Assembly (NCBI GenBank): GCA_934271365.1
Contig: CAKQRI010000031.1
Location: 1-24,996, forward strand
Direction of reading: 5' to 3'
DNA from: an uncultured Spirochaetales bacterium
GTDB taxonomy: Bacteria; Spirochaetota; Spirochaetia; Sphaerochaetales; Sphaerochaetaceae
DNA: 24,996 nt
The position numbers were made by a program, and so were the translations under genes. Under the pieces are notes generated by a model. It saw nothing but the letters and a program-made list of their open reading frames with translations. It did not search any database and was not told the origin of the DNA. Positions 1 to 8,223 of the stretch are shown piece after piece (the first letter of the stretch is position 1; each line of letters starts with the position of its first letter).

Positions 1-1
1 T

Positions 2-826
2 CTTATTGGGCTAGAAGCTCTGATTGTTTTATCACTTGAGCTGATAACTAATTGGAAAGCTTTTGATAGTAATATTTCTGTTGCTGTTTTTATAATTGGT
101 TTAATAATGCCTATGTCACTGTTAGTGGCTGGTGCTACATGGCTATATACAGATAAGCAGAAACTAGAAGCGAGAATATTCCTATCTCTCATTCCTATTT
201 TTGCTGTAGCTGTTGTTTCTTTGGTTTGGTTTGCTGTAGATAGGACGCTTTTCAATAGTCTCTATGAGTATTATGAGAATGCGTTTGCTGGTAATCTAGG
301 AGATCTACTTGGAAAGCTTTTCACGGGAATTGATAGTGATGTGATTTTCTCTGCGCTATCAAGTGCAATTCTTTCACTGATATTTCCTGGCTTTACACTG
401 GCAGTCTGTGCAACTTCGTTTATATATGAAACGGGATTGCATTCAAGAGAAGATGACTGGGAGAATAGAGTTCAGAGATTTGAATTTCCTGCAGATTTTG
501 TATGGTTTTTCATTGCATCCCTTGCTCTCTTGCTCTTAAGTTATTTTGTATCTGCAGTGCCTCTATGGCTCATGGTTCTGATCATGAATGCTACAGGGCT
601 ATTCACTGTTTTCTATGCAATACAGGGATTTACAGTGATATATTCATTCTTTAAGAAGCGGATGAAGAATCTGAAGAGCATGACGTTATTCATCATTCTA
701 TTCATCATTGCACTTGTAGTACCTGGCATAAATTTTATTGTTGTCTTCGGTCTTCCATTGCTTGGATTGCTGGAGAGTTTCTTCGACTTGAAGAAATTAG
801 GAGTTAAAAATGAAGATTATTCTTAA
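2..826 (+). CDS. DUF2232 (YybS-like) integral membrane protein, 5' end outside window
   Basis: The reading frame is open from the first bases of the window, so this is the C-terminal part of a longer protein. The first in-frame ATG, at 107, is probably internal because hydrophobic sequence runs through it. The visible part is a polytopic membrane protein with roughly seven hydrophobic segments. Its end fits the DUF2232 family: a segment with YAIQGFTVIYSFFKKR, a hydrophobic helix, then GLPLLGLLESFFDLKK, matching the family's closing pattern of a Gly-Leu-rich helix and a short aromatic/Asp/basic tail. In Bacillus the DUF2232 protein YybS also lies just before rplI and dnaC, so context supports the call. 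The function is unknown. The last 17 bases overlap rplI, implying translational coupling. The family assignment is by eye. Confidence 0.7.
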   Translation, partial: LIGLEALIVLSLELITNWKAFDSNISVAVFIIGLIMPMSLLVAGATWLYTDKQKLEARIFLSLIPIFAVAVVSLVWFAVDRTLFNSLYEYYENAFAGNLGDLLGKLFTGIDSDVIFSALSSAILSLIFPGFTLAVCATSFIYETGLHSREDDWENRVQRFEFPADFVWFFIASLALLLLSYFVSAVPLWLMVLIMNATGLFTVFYAIQGFTVIYSFFKKRMKNLKSMTLFIILFIIALVVPGINFIVVFGLPLLGLLESFFDLKKLGVKNEDYS

Positions 827-1421
827 TCAGGATGTTGTTCACCTTGGAGAAGAGGGTGACGTAGTTGTAGTAAAAGATGGTTATGCAAGAAACTATCTTC
901 TCCCATCAGGCGCAGCTGTAATCTATAACAAGGCAAATGCTGCAGCTTTTGCTAGAAAGGCTGATGCAATTGAGAAGAGAAAGATTGAGAAGAGAGCTCA
1001 GTCAGCATCTCTCAAGGAGAAGCTTGATGCTACAGTAATCAATCTTGTTGTTCCTGCAGGTGAATCAGGAAAGCTCTTTGGTTCTGTCACATCATCAATG
1101 GTACAGGAAGCACTTGCTAAGCTTGGATTTGAGATTGAAAGAAAGAAGCTTGAAGTTCCAACTCACTCAATTAAGATGACAGGTAACTATACAATTGTTG
1201 TTCACCTTTATGAGAATGATAACTCTCATGTTAAGCTTGTTGTACAGAGCGATGCAGAGGTTAAGGCAGCTGCTCTTAAGGAAGCAGAGGAAAAGGCTAA
1301 AGCAGAGAAAGCTGCAAAAGAAGCTGAGGAGGCAGCTAAGGCTGCTGCTGAGGCTGAGAATGCAGCGGAGGAAGAAGCTCCTGCAGAAGAAGCTGCTCCA
1401 AGCGAGAATATTGAGGGTTAA
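810..1421 (+). CDS. rplI: 50S ribosomal protein L9 with alanine/glutamate-rich C-terminal extension
   Basis: L9 binds 23S rRNA at the base of the L1 stalk and helps maintain the reading frame. The N-terminal RNA-binding domain is clear (MKIILNQDVVHLGEEGDVV, then KDGYARNYLLPSGAA), followed by the connecting helix (about 45-75) and the C-terminal domain (about 76-150, with GKLFGSVT). The family usually stops near 150 residues. This protein has 203, and residues 153-203 are nearly all Ala, Glu and Lys, predicting an acidic helix or coiled coil. The ATG at 810 lies inside the end of the upstream gene, with AGGAG at 799-803 placed well for initiation. dnaB follows after five bases and its ribosome-binding site lies in the last codons of rplI, so the two are co-translated. 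Confidence 0.97.
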   Translation: MKIILNQDVVHLGEEGDVVVVKDGYARNYLLPSGAAVIYNKANAAAFARKADAIEKRKIEKRAQSASLKEKLDATVINLVVPAGESGKLFGSVTSSMVQEALAKLGFEIERKKLEVPTHSIKMTGNYTIVVHLYENDNSHVKLVVQSDAEVKAAALKEAEEKAKAEKAAKEAEEAAKAAAEAENAAEEEAPAEEAAPSENIEG

Positions 1422-1426
1422 TTTAA

Positions 1427-2842
1427 TTGGCTGATTCCCAGAAAGAGCTGAGGATGCTTCCTCATAATGATGATGCTGAACGTGCTATTCTTGGGTCTTT
1501 GCTGATGAATCCGGAGGTCTTTGACAGTGTCTCTTCGATTCTGCAGGCCTCCGATTTTTATCACCCGAATCATCAGATAATCTTTGATTCAATAAATGAG
1601 ATTCTGAGTTCGGGTAAAGTTCTCGATAGCCTTACACTTACAGACTATCTCAGAAAAGCCAATCTGCTTGAGAAAGCTGGTGGAATTGCATATATCGCAG
1701 AACTTACTGATCATGTCGCTGTTACTTCCCATGTAATCAAATATTCACAGATGGTTAGGGAAGAGTCCAGAAGGCGATTTCTCTATAAGCTTTCAATGAA
1801 GCTTTCAAGTGATGCTTTTGATGAATCCCGTGATATTGAAGAAAGTATTGATCAGGGAGCAGATTCCCTTAATGACCTGCTTCTGAATATGAATTCAATA
1901 AGCAAGGATTATTATCTATCATCTGTAATCACTGAAGCATATAATAAGATAGTCAACAAAGCCGAAGGTGCAGATGATGTTGATCATGCACTTGAGACTG
2001 GTTTTGACCTTTTAGATAAGTACTGCAATGGCGGTCTTTCAAAAGAAGATTACATAATTGTTGCAGCACGTCCATCAATAGGAAAAACAGCATTTGGCAT
2101 CTCTATGATGCTTAATATGATAAATAATGGAAAGAAAGTCGCTTTCTTCTCTTTGGAAATGCCTGCAGGCGCTATAGCAAACAGACTGCTTGCAGCTGAA
2201 AGCAAGGTCAATCTATCAAAAATCATCAGAGCAAATTTCATGGATGATGAATTTGATAGAGTTCTTGGAGCTGCTGAACGCTTATATGAAAAAGGCAAGA
2301 ACATGTACATAGTGGATGTTCCTAATATAAGCCTTTCAGATTTAAGAGGAAAAGCTAGATCTATCAACAAGGAGATGTCTGTAGACTGTATAGTAATCGA
2401 CTATATTGGTCTTGTATCACTTTCTACAAACAATAGAGACCTGAGGGACTTTGAGAGGGTAGCAACAGTTTCTAAGGGGCTAAAATCATTGGCTAGAGAG
2501 CTTCATATACCAATCGTGGTACTTTGTCAGGTTTCCCGTGACAGTGAAGAGAGAGAGCCTGTTCTCTCTAATCTCAGAGATTCTGGAGCAATTGAGCAGG
2601 ATGCTGATATTGTATGCTTCCTTCATAGAAAGAGACAGCTTACAGAAGAAGAGAAGCAGAGAAATGCAAGAGATAATGAAGGAAGGCCGACGATTCAGGT
2701 TACAAAGCTCATTGTAGCTAAGAACAGAAACGGAGAAACTGGCTCATTTAAGATTGGATATCATGCAGAGACAACAACATTTGTGAATGTTGATCAGTCT
2801 TCGATATTCATTGAGAGTGCTCCACCTGATAAGAAAGGCTAA
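1427..2842 (+). CDS. dnaB: Replicative DNA helicase DnaB
   Basis: This is the hexameric helicase that unwinds DNA at the replication fork. It is 471 residues, normal for the family. The N-terminal domain starts LPHNDDAERAILGSLLMNP. The RecA-like ATPase domain has Walker A ARPSIGKTAF (about 214-223), the catalytic Glu in FSLEM (E244), Walker B IVIDY (D325) and the C-terminal LRDSGAIEQDAD segment (383-394). The usual DYLQLM after Walker B is DYIGLV here, a mild variation. The start is a TTG at 1427. It is preferred because GAGGG at 1413-1417 lies nine bases upstream and the sequence from there matches the family N-terminus. No intein is present. The gene meets rseP tail to tail with overlapping stop codons. 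Confidence 0.97.
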   Translation: MADSQKELRMLPHNDDAERAILGSLLMNPEVFDSVSSILQASDFYHPNHQIIFDSINEILSSGKVLDSLTLTDYLRKANLLEKAGGIAYIAELTDHVAVTSHVIKYSQMVREESRRRFLYKLSMKLSSDAFDESRDIEESIDQGADSLNDLLLNMNSISKDYYLSSVITEAYNKIVNKAEGADDVDHALETGFDLLDKYCNGGLSKEDYIIVAARPSIGKTAFGISMMLNMINNGKKVAFFSLEMPAGAIANRLLAAESKVNLSKIIRANFMDDEFDRVLGAAERLYEKGKNMYIVDVPNISLSDLRGKARSINKEMSVDCIVIDYIGLVSLSTNNRDLRDFERVATVSKGLKSLARELHIPIVVLCQVSRDSEEREPVLSNLRDSGAIEQDADIVCFLHRKRQLTEEEKQRNARDNEGRPTIQVTKLIVAKNRNGETGSFKIGYHAETTTFVNVDQSSIFIESAPPDKKG

Positions 2843-4179
2843 TTCTTCGTAAGGATATCTTTAATATCAAGACCATACATGAATGCAATAATTGCATAAG
2901 CTATAATCATGCCACTGATCTGAAGCACTACATAGGTCTTCGGTTTCAGTGGCTTTCTTTTGATCATCTCTGCAACGCTCATCAGTATTCCACCTCCGTC
3001 GAATGTCGGGATAGGAAGGAGGTTGCCAACAGAGATGCTTATTGATACGAATGCAAGCAGTGTTAGCACAGCTCTCAGACCTGAAGAAGTGCTTGTCCTG
3101 AAAGCAAGAGCCGAAATTGAGCTGAATGTGGATGCCGCCTTCATTGGACCTGTGATTATTGTCCTTGCATCATCAACCTGGAAGGTCATAAGGGCCCCCA
3201 GCGCTTCAAGTGTTGTCATGCTTACATCAGATGCTTTATACAGGCCATATGCGATGTGATTAACATGTTCACTGTATCTACGGAGTTCAGAATGCCAGGC
3301 AAAAGGAAGAGCTCCTGATAAATCAATAGGACAGGTGATAACAGAACCATCTCTGATTATCTCTGCGTTAACTTTTCTACGTCCTAAAGTGTAGAGATCA
3401 TATGTCCATTCAATGATTTTATCATCAGCAGTGGCTATAACATCGCCTGCTTTGAATGAATCAGATTCACTTCGACCTATAATCGGTCTCTGAAGAAGAG
3501 ATATGCCATAGCTATAATTGCCATCTTCTCTCAATATAGGATAAATTATTGCTGTTACAATATTACCATCTCTCAGGATAGTAAGCTCAGAGGTTTGGCC
3601 ATTCAGCGTAGAAAGATACCTTTCAAGGTCCTGATAATCTACTATATCAATTCCATCAGCGCTTTTCACTAGATCTCCTTTCATGACTTCAGGCTGTTTT
3701 ATGCTGCTTGAGAACACCGCCGGATATTCGCTTATAGGAGTTATGAATGCCTTATCTGATATGTGTTCAGCAGGAATTGCCGACGCCAGAGAAAAAAGAA
3801 TTGAAGCCAGAATGAAATTTGCAAGTGGTCCTGCAAAGAATATCAGAAAGCGCTTTACAGGAGCTGCAGAGAAATATGAGCCAGCTTCTGTTTTATCAAA
3901 TGAGTCAGCATTTTCCCTAAGAGCTTTCGTCAGATCGATTGATCCATGCATTCTGCAATAACCACCGAATGGAATTGCAGAAATCCTGAATTCTGTTTGT
4001 TTTCCATGAAAGGAAATCAGTTTAGGCCCTATTCCAAGAGAAAGGCATTCCACATCAACTTTAAGAATCTTCGCTGCAGTAAAATGCCCAAACTCATGAA
4101 GAAAGAGAATCAGACCTATTCCAAGAAGCGAAGGAATAATTCTAAGCAAGTAGATAATGAGGCCCCTTATGATGCTCAC
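2839..4179 (-). CDS. rseP: RseP-type site-2 intramembrane zinc metalloprotease (M50)
   Basis: This family cleaves membrane-anchored anti-sigma factors and leftover signal peptides within the membrane. The zinc site HEFGH is at residues 28-32 in the first membrane helix, and the third ligand lies in NLLPIPTFDGG near the C-terminus. Between them are two PDZ-like stretches: one around MKGDLVKSADGIDIVDYQDL, the second around FKAGDVIATADDKIIEW. At 446 residues the length is typical. The start is GTG, overlapping the dxr stop as GTGA, which implies coupled translation at the end of the rpsB operon. Linkage to dxr, cdsA and uppS is common in bacteria. No regulated sigma/anti-sigma pair is visible in the window, so its substrate is unknown. 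The gene ends tail to tail with dnaB with no terminator between them. Confidence 0.95.
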   Translation of the reverse strand: MSIIRGLIIYLLRIIPSLLGIGLILFLHEFGHFTAAKILKVDVECLSLGIGPKLISFHGKQTEFRISAIPFGGYCRMHGSIDLTKALRENADSFDKTEAGSYFSAAPVKRFLIFFAGPLANFILASILFSLASAIPAEHISDKAFITPISEYPAVFSSSIKQPEVMKGDLVKSADGIDIVDYQDLERYLSTLNGQTSELTILRDGNIVTAIIYPILREDGNYSYGISLLQRPIIGRSESDSFKAGDVIATADDKIIEWTYDLYTLGRRKVNAEIIRDGSVITCPIDLSGALPFAWHSELRRYSEHVNHIAYGLYKASDVSMTTLEALGALMTFQVDDARTIITGPMKAASTFSSISALAFRTSTSSGLRAVLTLLAFVSISISVGNLLPIPTFDGGGILMSVAEMIKRKPLKPKTYVVLQISGMIIAYAIIAFMYGLDIKDILTKN

Positions 4180-5252
4180 TTAATGGCCTCAGCTGCTAGA
4201 ATTCGGGCTTTACTGTCATTTTCCATAACAGATTCATAATCTGATGAAGCATGAGAGAAATCTGAGGAGAGAACAGATTCTACAGCAGCAGAGATACTAT
4301 TGAATGGAATCTTTCCATCAATGAATGCATTTACTGCAACTTCATCTGCTGCATTATAGGCAATAGGGTAGCTCCCACCATGCTTCAGCACATCAAAAGC
4401 CATTGAAAGCATAGGAAACTGCTTAAAATCAGGTTTTTCAAAAGTCAGTACCAGAGCAGTGAAATCGAGAGGTCTTACAACATCTCTGAGCTCGACTTCA
4501 TTATCTGCGAGAGCTGTTATAATCGGATGTGTCATATCAGGGGGGGACATCTCTGCATAAATCGCACCTTCTCGTGTATATACCATCGAATGAATAACAG
4601 ACTGTCTATGAACTACAACATCAATCTTCTCTGAAGGAAAACCGAATAAGTATGATGCTTCTATGACTTCAAGGCCCTTATTTGCAAGCGTTGCAGAATC
4701 AATTGTTATCTTTCTGCCCATCTTCCATGTAGGATGCTTCAATGCATCAGAAAGAGTTACATCAGAAGTATCTTTTCTATCAATGAAAGGCCCTCCAGAT
4801 GCAGTTATTATAAGTCTCTCAACATTCCTGTGGGGCAATAGATGATATATAGCAGAATGCTCACTATCTACAGGGATTATCTTCCGCCCAAATGACTCTG
4901 CAAGTTTGAATATAAAAGAGCCTCCCATGACAACAGACTCTTTATTTGCAAGTGCTACATCCTTTCCTGATTGAAGACTGACTATCGTAGCATAAAGACC
5001 TTTGTAACCTGCAATACCATTCAGCACTATATCAGCATCAAGTGATGAAAGGAACAAAGCAAGATCACTTTCCTTATGGTCTTTCATAAGAAGAAATGGA
5101 GCACTGAATTCAGATGATAAGGCTGATAGCTTTTCTAGGGATGTATTCGCAACTAAACCTGAAACAACAAATTGATCTCTATGTGTACGAATGTAATCAA
5201 GCGCGGTTGTACCAATAGAGCCTGTTGCTCCAAGGATTATTACGCGTCTCAT
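4176..5252 (-). CDS. dxr: 1-deoxy-D-xylulose 5-phosphate reductoisomerase
   Basis: Dxr makes 2-C-methyl-D-erythritol 4-phosphate with NADPH, the committed step of the MEP isoprenoid pathway, and so feeds undecaprenyl phosphate synthesis. The NADPH loop GATGSIG is at residues 8-14 and LANKESVVMGG at 101-111. Metal and substrate residues are present: PVDSEHS gives D129 and E131, and DSATLANKGLEVIEAS gives E195. The flexible flap region is HPTWKMGRK (173-181). The length, 358 residues, is slightly short of the usual 380-400, but no motif is missing. The ATG directly follows the cdsA stop codon, and its own stop overlaps rseP, so it is an internal operon gene. This shows the organism uses the MEP pathway. 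Confidence 0.97.
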   Translation of the reverse strand: MRRVIILGATGSIGTTALDYIRTHRDQFVVSGLVANTSLEKLSALSSEFSAPFLLMKDHKESDLALFLSSLDADIVLNGIAGYKGLYATIVSLQSGKDVALANKESVVMGGSFIFKLAESFGRKIIPVDSEHSAIYHLLPHRNVERLIITASGGPFIDRKDTSDVTLSDALKHPTWKMGRKITIDSATLANKGLEVIEASYLFGFPSEKIDVVVHRQSVIHSMVYTREGAIYAEMSPPDMTHPIITALADNEVELRDVVRPLDFTALVLTFEKPDFKQFPMLSMAFDVLKHGGSYPIAYNAADEVAVNAFIDGKIPFNSISAAVESVLSSDFSHASSDYESVMENDSKARILAAEAIK

Positions 5253-6098
5253 TTATGCCCCAAGAAAGAATTCCATAAGGAGGAAATATACAGGAGCAGC
5301 AATAATAAGAGAATCAATGCTATCAAGCATTCCACCTCTGCCAGGAATAGCCACACCGCTATCCTTTACACCTGCACTGCGCTTGAAAGCAGATTCAATC
5401 AGATCTCCGATTGCAGCAAAGACACTGACAATAAAACCAATCAGAAAACCTGCTGCTGGATTATAGGTGAAGTGAGAAGGGAAGATGAATGCTGCAGCCA
5501 TTGAAATGAGTGCAGGAATCAGAATTCCTCCAATATAACCAGCAATTGATTTATTAGGGCTCACTTTAATTATTCCTTTGTTATTCTTGCCAAATAGAAT
5601 ACCTGTGAAATAGGCAAATGAATCACTTCCGAAAACAAGAACAAAAAAGAACAGAATCATCCAGCGGCCATCTGGAAGAAAACCGAATTTGGTCATGAAT
5701 CCTGCAAAAAGGCCAGGATAAATAACATTTAGAATGCTTGCTGAGGCATTCTGGATAACACTCTTGAAATTGTCTTCAGAAGAAGAGAAAACAAGAGATG
5801 CAAAAATCAATCCGATAACAATTGAAATATAGAAGACAACGAGAGGTGAGGATGATGGAATAAATTCATAATCAATATATTCAACAGCAGGAATCAGAGC
5901 ACCTAGGTATGCAAATTTTGAAACTCTGCATCCAGTTCTCTCAATCATCCGCCTCATCTCAACATTACCAATAAAGCAGGCAATCGTGATTGCTGCAGAA
6001 AAAGCAAGATAATTCTTATATGGAAGAAGCACAATTAAAAGAATAATCGCAGGAATAGCGACACATGCTGTGATTAAACGTTTAGCAAGTGAGTTCAT
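5253..6098 (-). CDS. cdsA: Phosphatidate cytidylyltransferase (CDP-diacylglycerol synthase)
   Basis: CdsA converts phosphatidic acid and CTP to CDP-diacylglycerol, the precursor of membrane phospholipids. It is a polytopic inner-membrane enzyme of 281 residues with about eight hydrophobic segments. The C-terminal family signature is recognisable as SAFKRSAGVKDSGVAIPGRG followed by GMLDSID (residues 252-262 cover PGRGGMLDSID). The usual form is PGHGGxxDRxD, so His is replaced by Arg and the Arg after Asp by Ser. The Asp residues thought to bind metal and the KD pair are kept, so activity is likely. The start ATG overlaps the end of uppS by 17 bases, with AAAGGA just upstream. Operon order uppS-cdsA-dxr-rseP is the standard lipid/isoprenoid block. 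Confidence 0.93.
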   Translation of the reverse strand: MNSLAKRLITACVAIPAIILLIVLLPYKNYLAFSAAITIACFIGNVEMRRMIERTGCRVSKFAYLGALIPAVEYIDYEFIPSSSPLVVFYISIVIGLIFASLVFSSSEDNFKSVIQNASASILNVIYPGLFAGFMTKFGFLPDGRWMILFFFVLVFGSDSFAYFTGILFGKNNKGIIKVSPNKSIAGYIGGILIPALISMAAAFIFPSHFTYNPAAGFLIGFIVSVFAAIGDLIESAFKRSAGVKDSGVAIPGRGGMLDSIDSLIIAAPVYFLLMEFFLGA

Positions 6099-6786
6099 TG
6101 TCCTTTATCCCTCCATATTTTCTGCATCTATGAGAATAATCAGAAACAATGGTATGAATCATTGTTTCATCCCAATCAGGCCAAAGTTTATCATAAAAGC
6201 CCAATTCTGCATAGGCAGATTGATAGAGCATGAATCCAGATAACCTGATTTCTCCTGCACTTCGGCAGATCATATCAGGAAATGGAACTTCTGGGTTATC
6301 GAGATAATGCTCTAAAGTATCATTTTCAAAAACAGTCATGCCATCAGAAATCGCTTTATTAATTGCTCTTCTGATCTCATCCTTACCACCATAGTTTATA
6401 GCAAGAATGACAGTAAGCTGTTTATTATCAGCTGTTTCATTTATTGCTTTATCAAGTGCAATAAGATCTTTCTCTGGCAGACCTTCACGGCATCCTGTAT
6501 GGAGAATTCTTACACCATATTTATTGAAATTCGGAATCTCTTCAACAGTTTTTTTAGCAAAGAGACCCATCAGGTAATCCACTTCCTTTTTGGGTCTCTT
6601 CCAGTTTTCTGTAGAAAAACAATAAAGAGTGAGAAATTCAATACCTTCATTAAGACAGCCTTTTACGACTTTCTCAGTTGCACGGCCACCTTCCTCATGA
6701 CCTTTAGATCTATCTAGTCCTCGAGCTTCAGCCCATCGACCATTTCCATCCATAATCAATGCAAGATGTCTTAATTTCCCACTCAC
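6082..6786 (-). CDS. uppS: Undecaprenyl diphosphate synthase (isoprenyl transferase)
   Basis: UppS adds isopentenyl units in cis to farnesyl diphosphate, giving the C55 lipid that carries cell-wall and O-antigen precursors. The N-terminus HLALIMDGNGRWAEARGL holds the catalytic Asp (D13) and the diphosphate-binding GNGRW. The C-terminal signature is CRSAGEIRLSGFMLYQSAY, followed by ELGFYDKLWPDW, close to the usual RTSGEQRLSNFLLWQSAY. Length is 234 residues, normal. The start is GTG at 6786, four bases after the frr stop, with only a weak GGAA ribosome-binding site, so translation probably depends on coupling to frr. Its retention shows that a lipid-linked precursor pathway is still made in a cell whose division cluster lacks a penicillin-binding protein gene. 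Confidence 0.97.
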   Translation of the reverse strand: MSGKLRHLALIMDGNGRWAEARGLDRSKGHEEGGRATEKVVKGCLNEGIEFLTLYCFSTENWKRPKKEVDYLMGLFAKKTVEEIPNFNKYGVRILHTGCREGLPEKDLIALDKAINETADNKQLTVILAINYGGKDEIRRAINKAISDGMTVFENDTLEHYLDNPEVPFPDMICRSAGEIRLSGFMLYQSAYAELGFYDKLWPDWDETMIHTIVSDYSHRCRKYGGIKDNELTC

Positions 6787-6790
6787 TATA

Positions 6791-7345
6791 TTATATTTCC
6801 ATTATCTCTTTTTCTTTTGCATCAGCAAGTTTGCCAATTTCAAGAATTGCAGCATCTGTCAGCTTCTGGATTTTTCCTTCACCATCTTTCTGCTGGTCTT
6901 CACTGATTTCAGATGCCTTCTGAAGCTTCTTGAGCTCTTCCATCGCATCTCTTCTTACGTTTCTGACAGCAACTCTTGCATTCTCAGCTGTAGCCTTAGC
7001 GTTCTTTGCTAATTCCTTTCTCCTATCTTCAGTAAGAGGAGGGAAGTTAACTCTGATAAGCTTTCCGTCATTGTTTGGATTAAGACCAAGCTCTGACTTC
7101 TGAATTGATTTCTCAATTGCAGAGAGAACACTCTTATCCCAAGGCTGGATAACAACCAGCCTTGCTTCAGGAACAGAAATAGATGCAACCTGGGAGAGGG
7201 GAGTCTCTGCACCATAATAATCTACTTTAAGCTTATCAAAAAGTGATGCATTGGCTCTGCCTGTTCTCAGAGCAGCATACTCAGAAGAGAGAGCTGCAAT
7301 ACATTTCTTCATCTTCTGGTCGCAGTTATCAATTACGTTCTGCAT
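6791..7345 (-). CDS. frr: Ribosome recycling factor
   Basis: RRF splits post-termination ribosomes together with EF-G. The sequence follows the family throughout: the RTGRANASLFDKLKVDYYGA region, IQPWDKSVLSAIEKSI, LGLNPNNDGKLIRVNFPPLT and TEDRRKELAKNAK, then the long helical end. Length is 184 residues, as usual. There are two adjacent ATG codons. The second, at 7345, is chosen because GAGAGG lies five bases upstream of it but only two bases before the first. The gene directly follows tsf; in many bacteria pyrH sits between them, but it is absent here. It is part of the rpsB operon. Confidence 0.97.
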   Translation of the reverse strand: MQNVIDNCDQKMKKCIAALSSEYAALRTGRANASLFDKLKVDYYGAETPLSQVASISVPEARLVVIQPWDKSVLSAIEKSIQKSELGLNPNNDGKLIRVNFPPLTEDRRKELAKNAKATAENARVAVRNVRRDAMEELKKLQKASEISEDQQKDGEGKIQKLTDAAILEIGKLADAKEKEIMEI

Positions 7346-7356
7346 CATATCCTCTC

Positions 7357-8208
7357 TTAGTTTACACCAGCCTGGTAAACACCATAAGCTGTGAGCTCAA
7401 GCTTAGCGCCAGCAGCCTTACCAGCATCAGCAATTGCCTGAGAAACAGACTTTGTGTCGTCCTTTACAAATGCCTGATCTAAGAAGCAGATTTCCTTATA
7501 AAGCTTATAAAGCTTACCTCTGATAATGCCTTCCTTAACCTTTTCTGGCTTGTTTGCAAGCTTTTCATCGCTAGCAACCTGCTTAGTGAAGATGTCTAGC
7601 TGCTCAGCCTCATAAGCCTTATCTACTACCTTGTCAGAGAGATATTGAGGCTTATATGCTGCTGCATGGAGAGCAAGATCATGTCCAAGCTCATTAACAG
7701 CATCATTTGCAAATGCATCCTTGTTATCAGAATTGAGAACAACAAGAACTGCAACATTGCCTTCGCCATGGAGATAGTCATAAGCTTTAGATGTCTCTGG
7801 AATATCATAAACACAGAACTTTACAAGGTGCATGTTCTCTTTGATGATTGCAATAAGACCATCAACCATGCTCTGAAGCTCTGCGTTTGGCTCTGTATAT
7901 CCCTTTTCAAGGATAAGTGTGCACATATCATCGCCAAGCTTAGCAAAATCAGCATTCTTTGCAACAAAGTCTGTCTCACATGAGAGAGAAAGCAGAACAG
8001 CTTTTCCATTGCCTACCTTAACGAATACACGACCATTCTCTGTAGCTCTATCCTGACGCTTTGCAACGGCTGCAAGACCCATTTCTTTAAGAATCTTTTC
8101 AGCACCAGCAAAATCTCCGTCAGCCTGTGTAAGAGCCTTCTTGCAGTCCATCATGCCTGCACCAGTCAGATCTCTGAGTTTTTTTACATCAGCTGCACTA
8201 ATTGCCAT
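7357..8208 (-). CDS. tsf: Translation elongation factor Ts
   Basis: EF-Ts exchanges GDP for GTP on EF-Tu. The N-terminal UBA-like domain starts AADVKKLRDLTGAGMMDCKKAL, almost identical to the family consensus. The core contains CETDFVAKNADFAKL and the paired N and C subdomains, including LGHDLALHAAAYKP. Length is 283 residues, typical. AAGGAG lies just before the ATG at 8208, and rpsB ends 15 bases upstream, so the two are co-transcribed as in nearly all bacteria. Confidence 0.98.
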   Translation of the reverse strand: MAISAADVKKLRDLTGAGMMDCKKALTQADGDFAGAEKILKEMGLAAVAKRQDRATENGRVFVKVGNGKAVLLSLSCETDFVAKNADFAKLGDDMCTLILEKGYTEPNAELQSMVDGLIAIIKENMHLVKFCVYDIPETSKAYDYLHGEGNVAVLVVLNSDNKDAFANDAVNELGHDLALHAAAYKPQYLSDKVVDKAYEAEQLDIFTKQVASDEKLANKPEKVKEGIIRGKLYKLYKEICFLDQAFVKDDTKSVSQAIADAGKAAGAKLELTAYGVYQAGVN

Positions 8209-8223
8209 ATTGATACTCCTTTA

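Noticed and set aside
1266..1418. Repeat expansion as a sequencing artefact in rplI
   Set aside because: Although it is rich in GCT/GCA and GAG/GAA codons, the frame stays intact to a stop placed exactly with the dnaB ribosome-binding site.
2960..3259. Plus-strand frames within the rseP-rpsB operon, and similar opposite-strand frames in dnaB, ftsA and ftsZ
   Set aside because: They are shadows of strongly conserved genes on the other strand and have no protein-family features.
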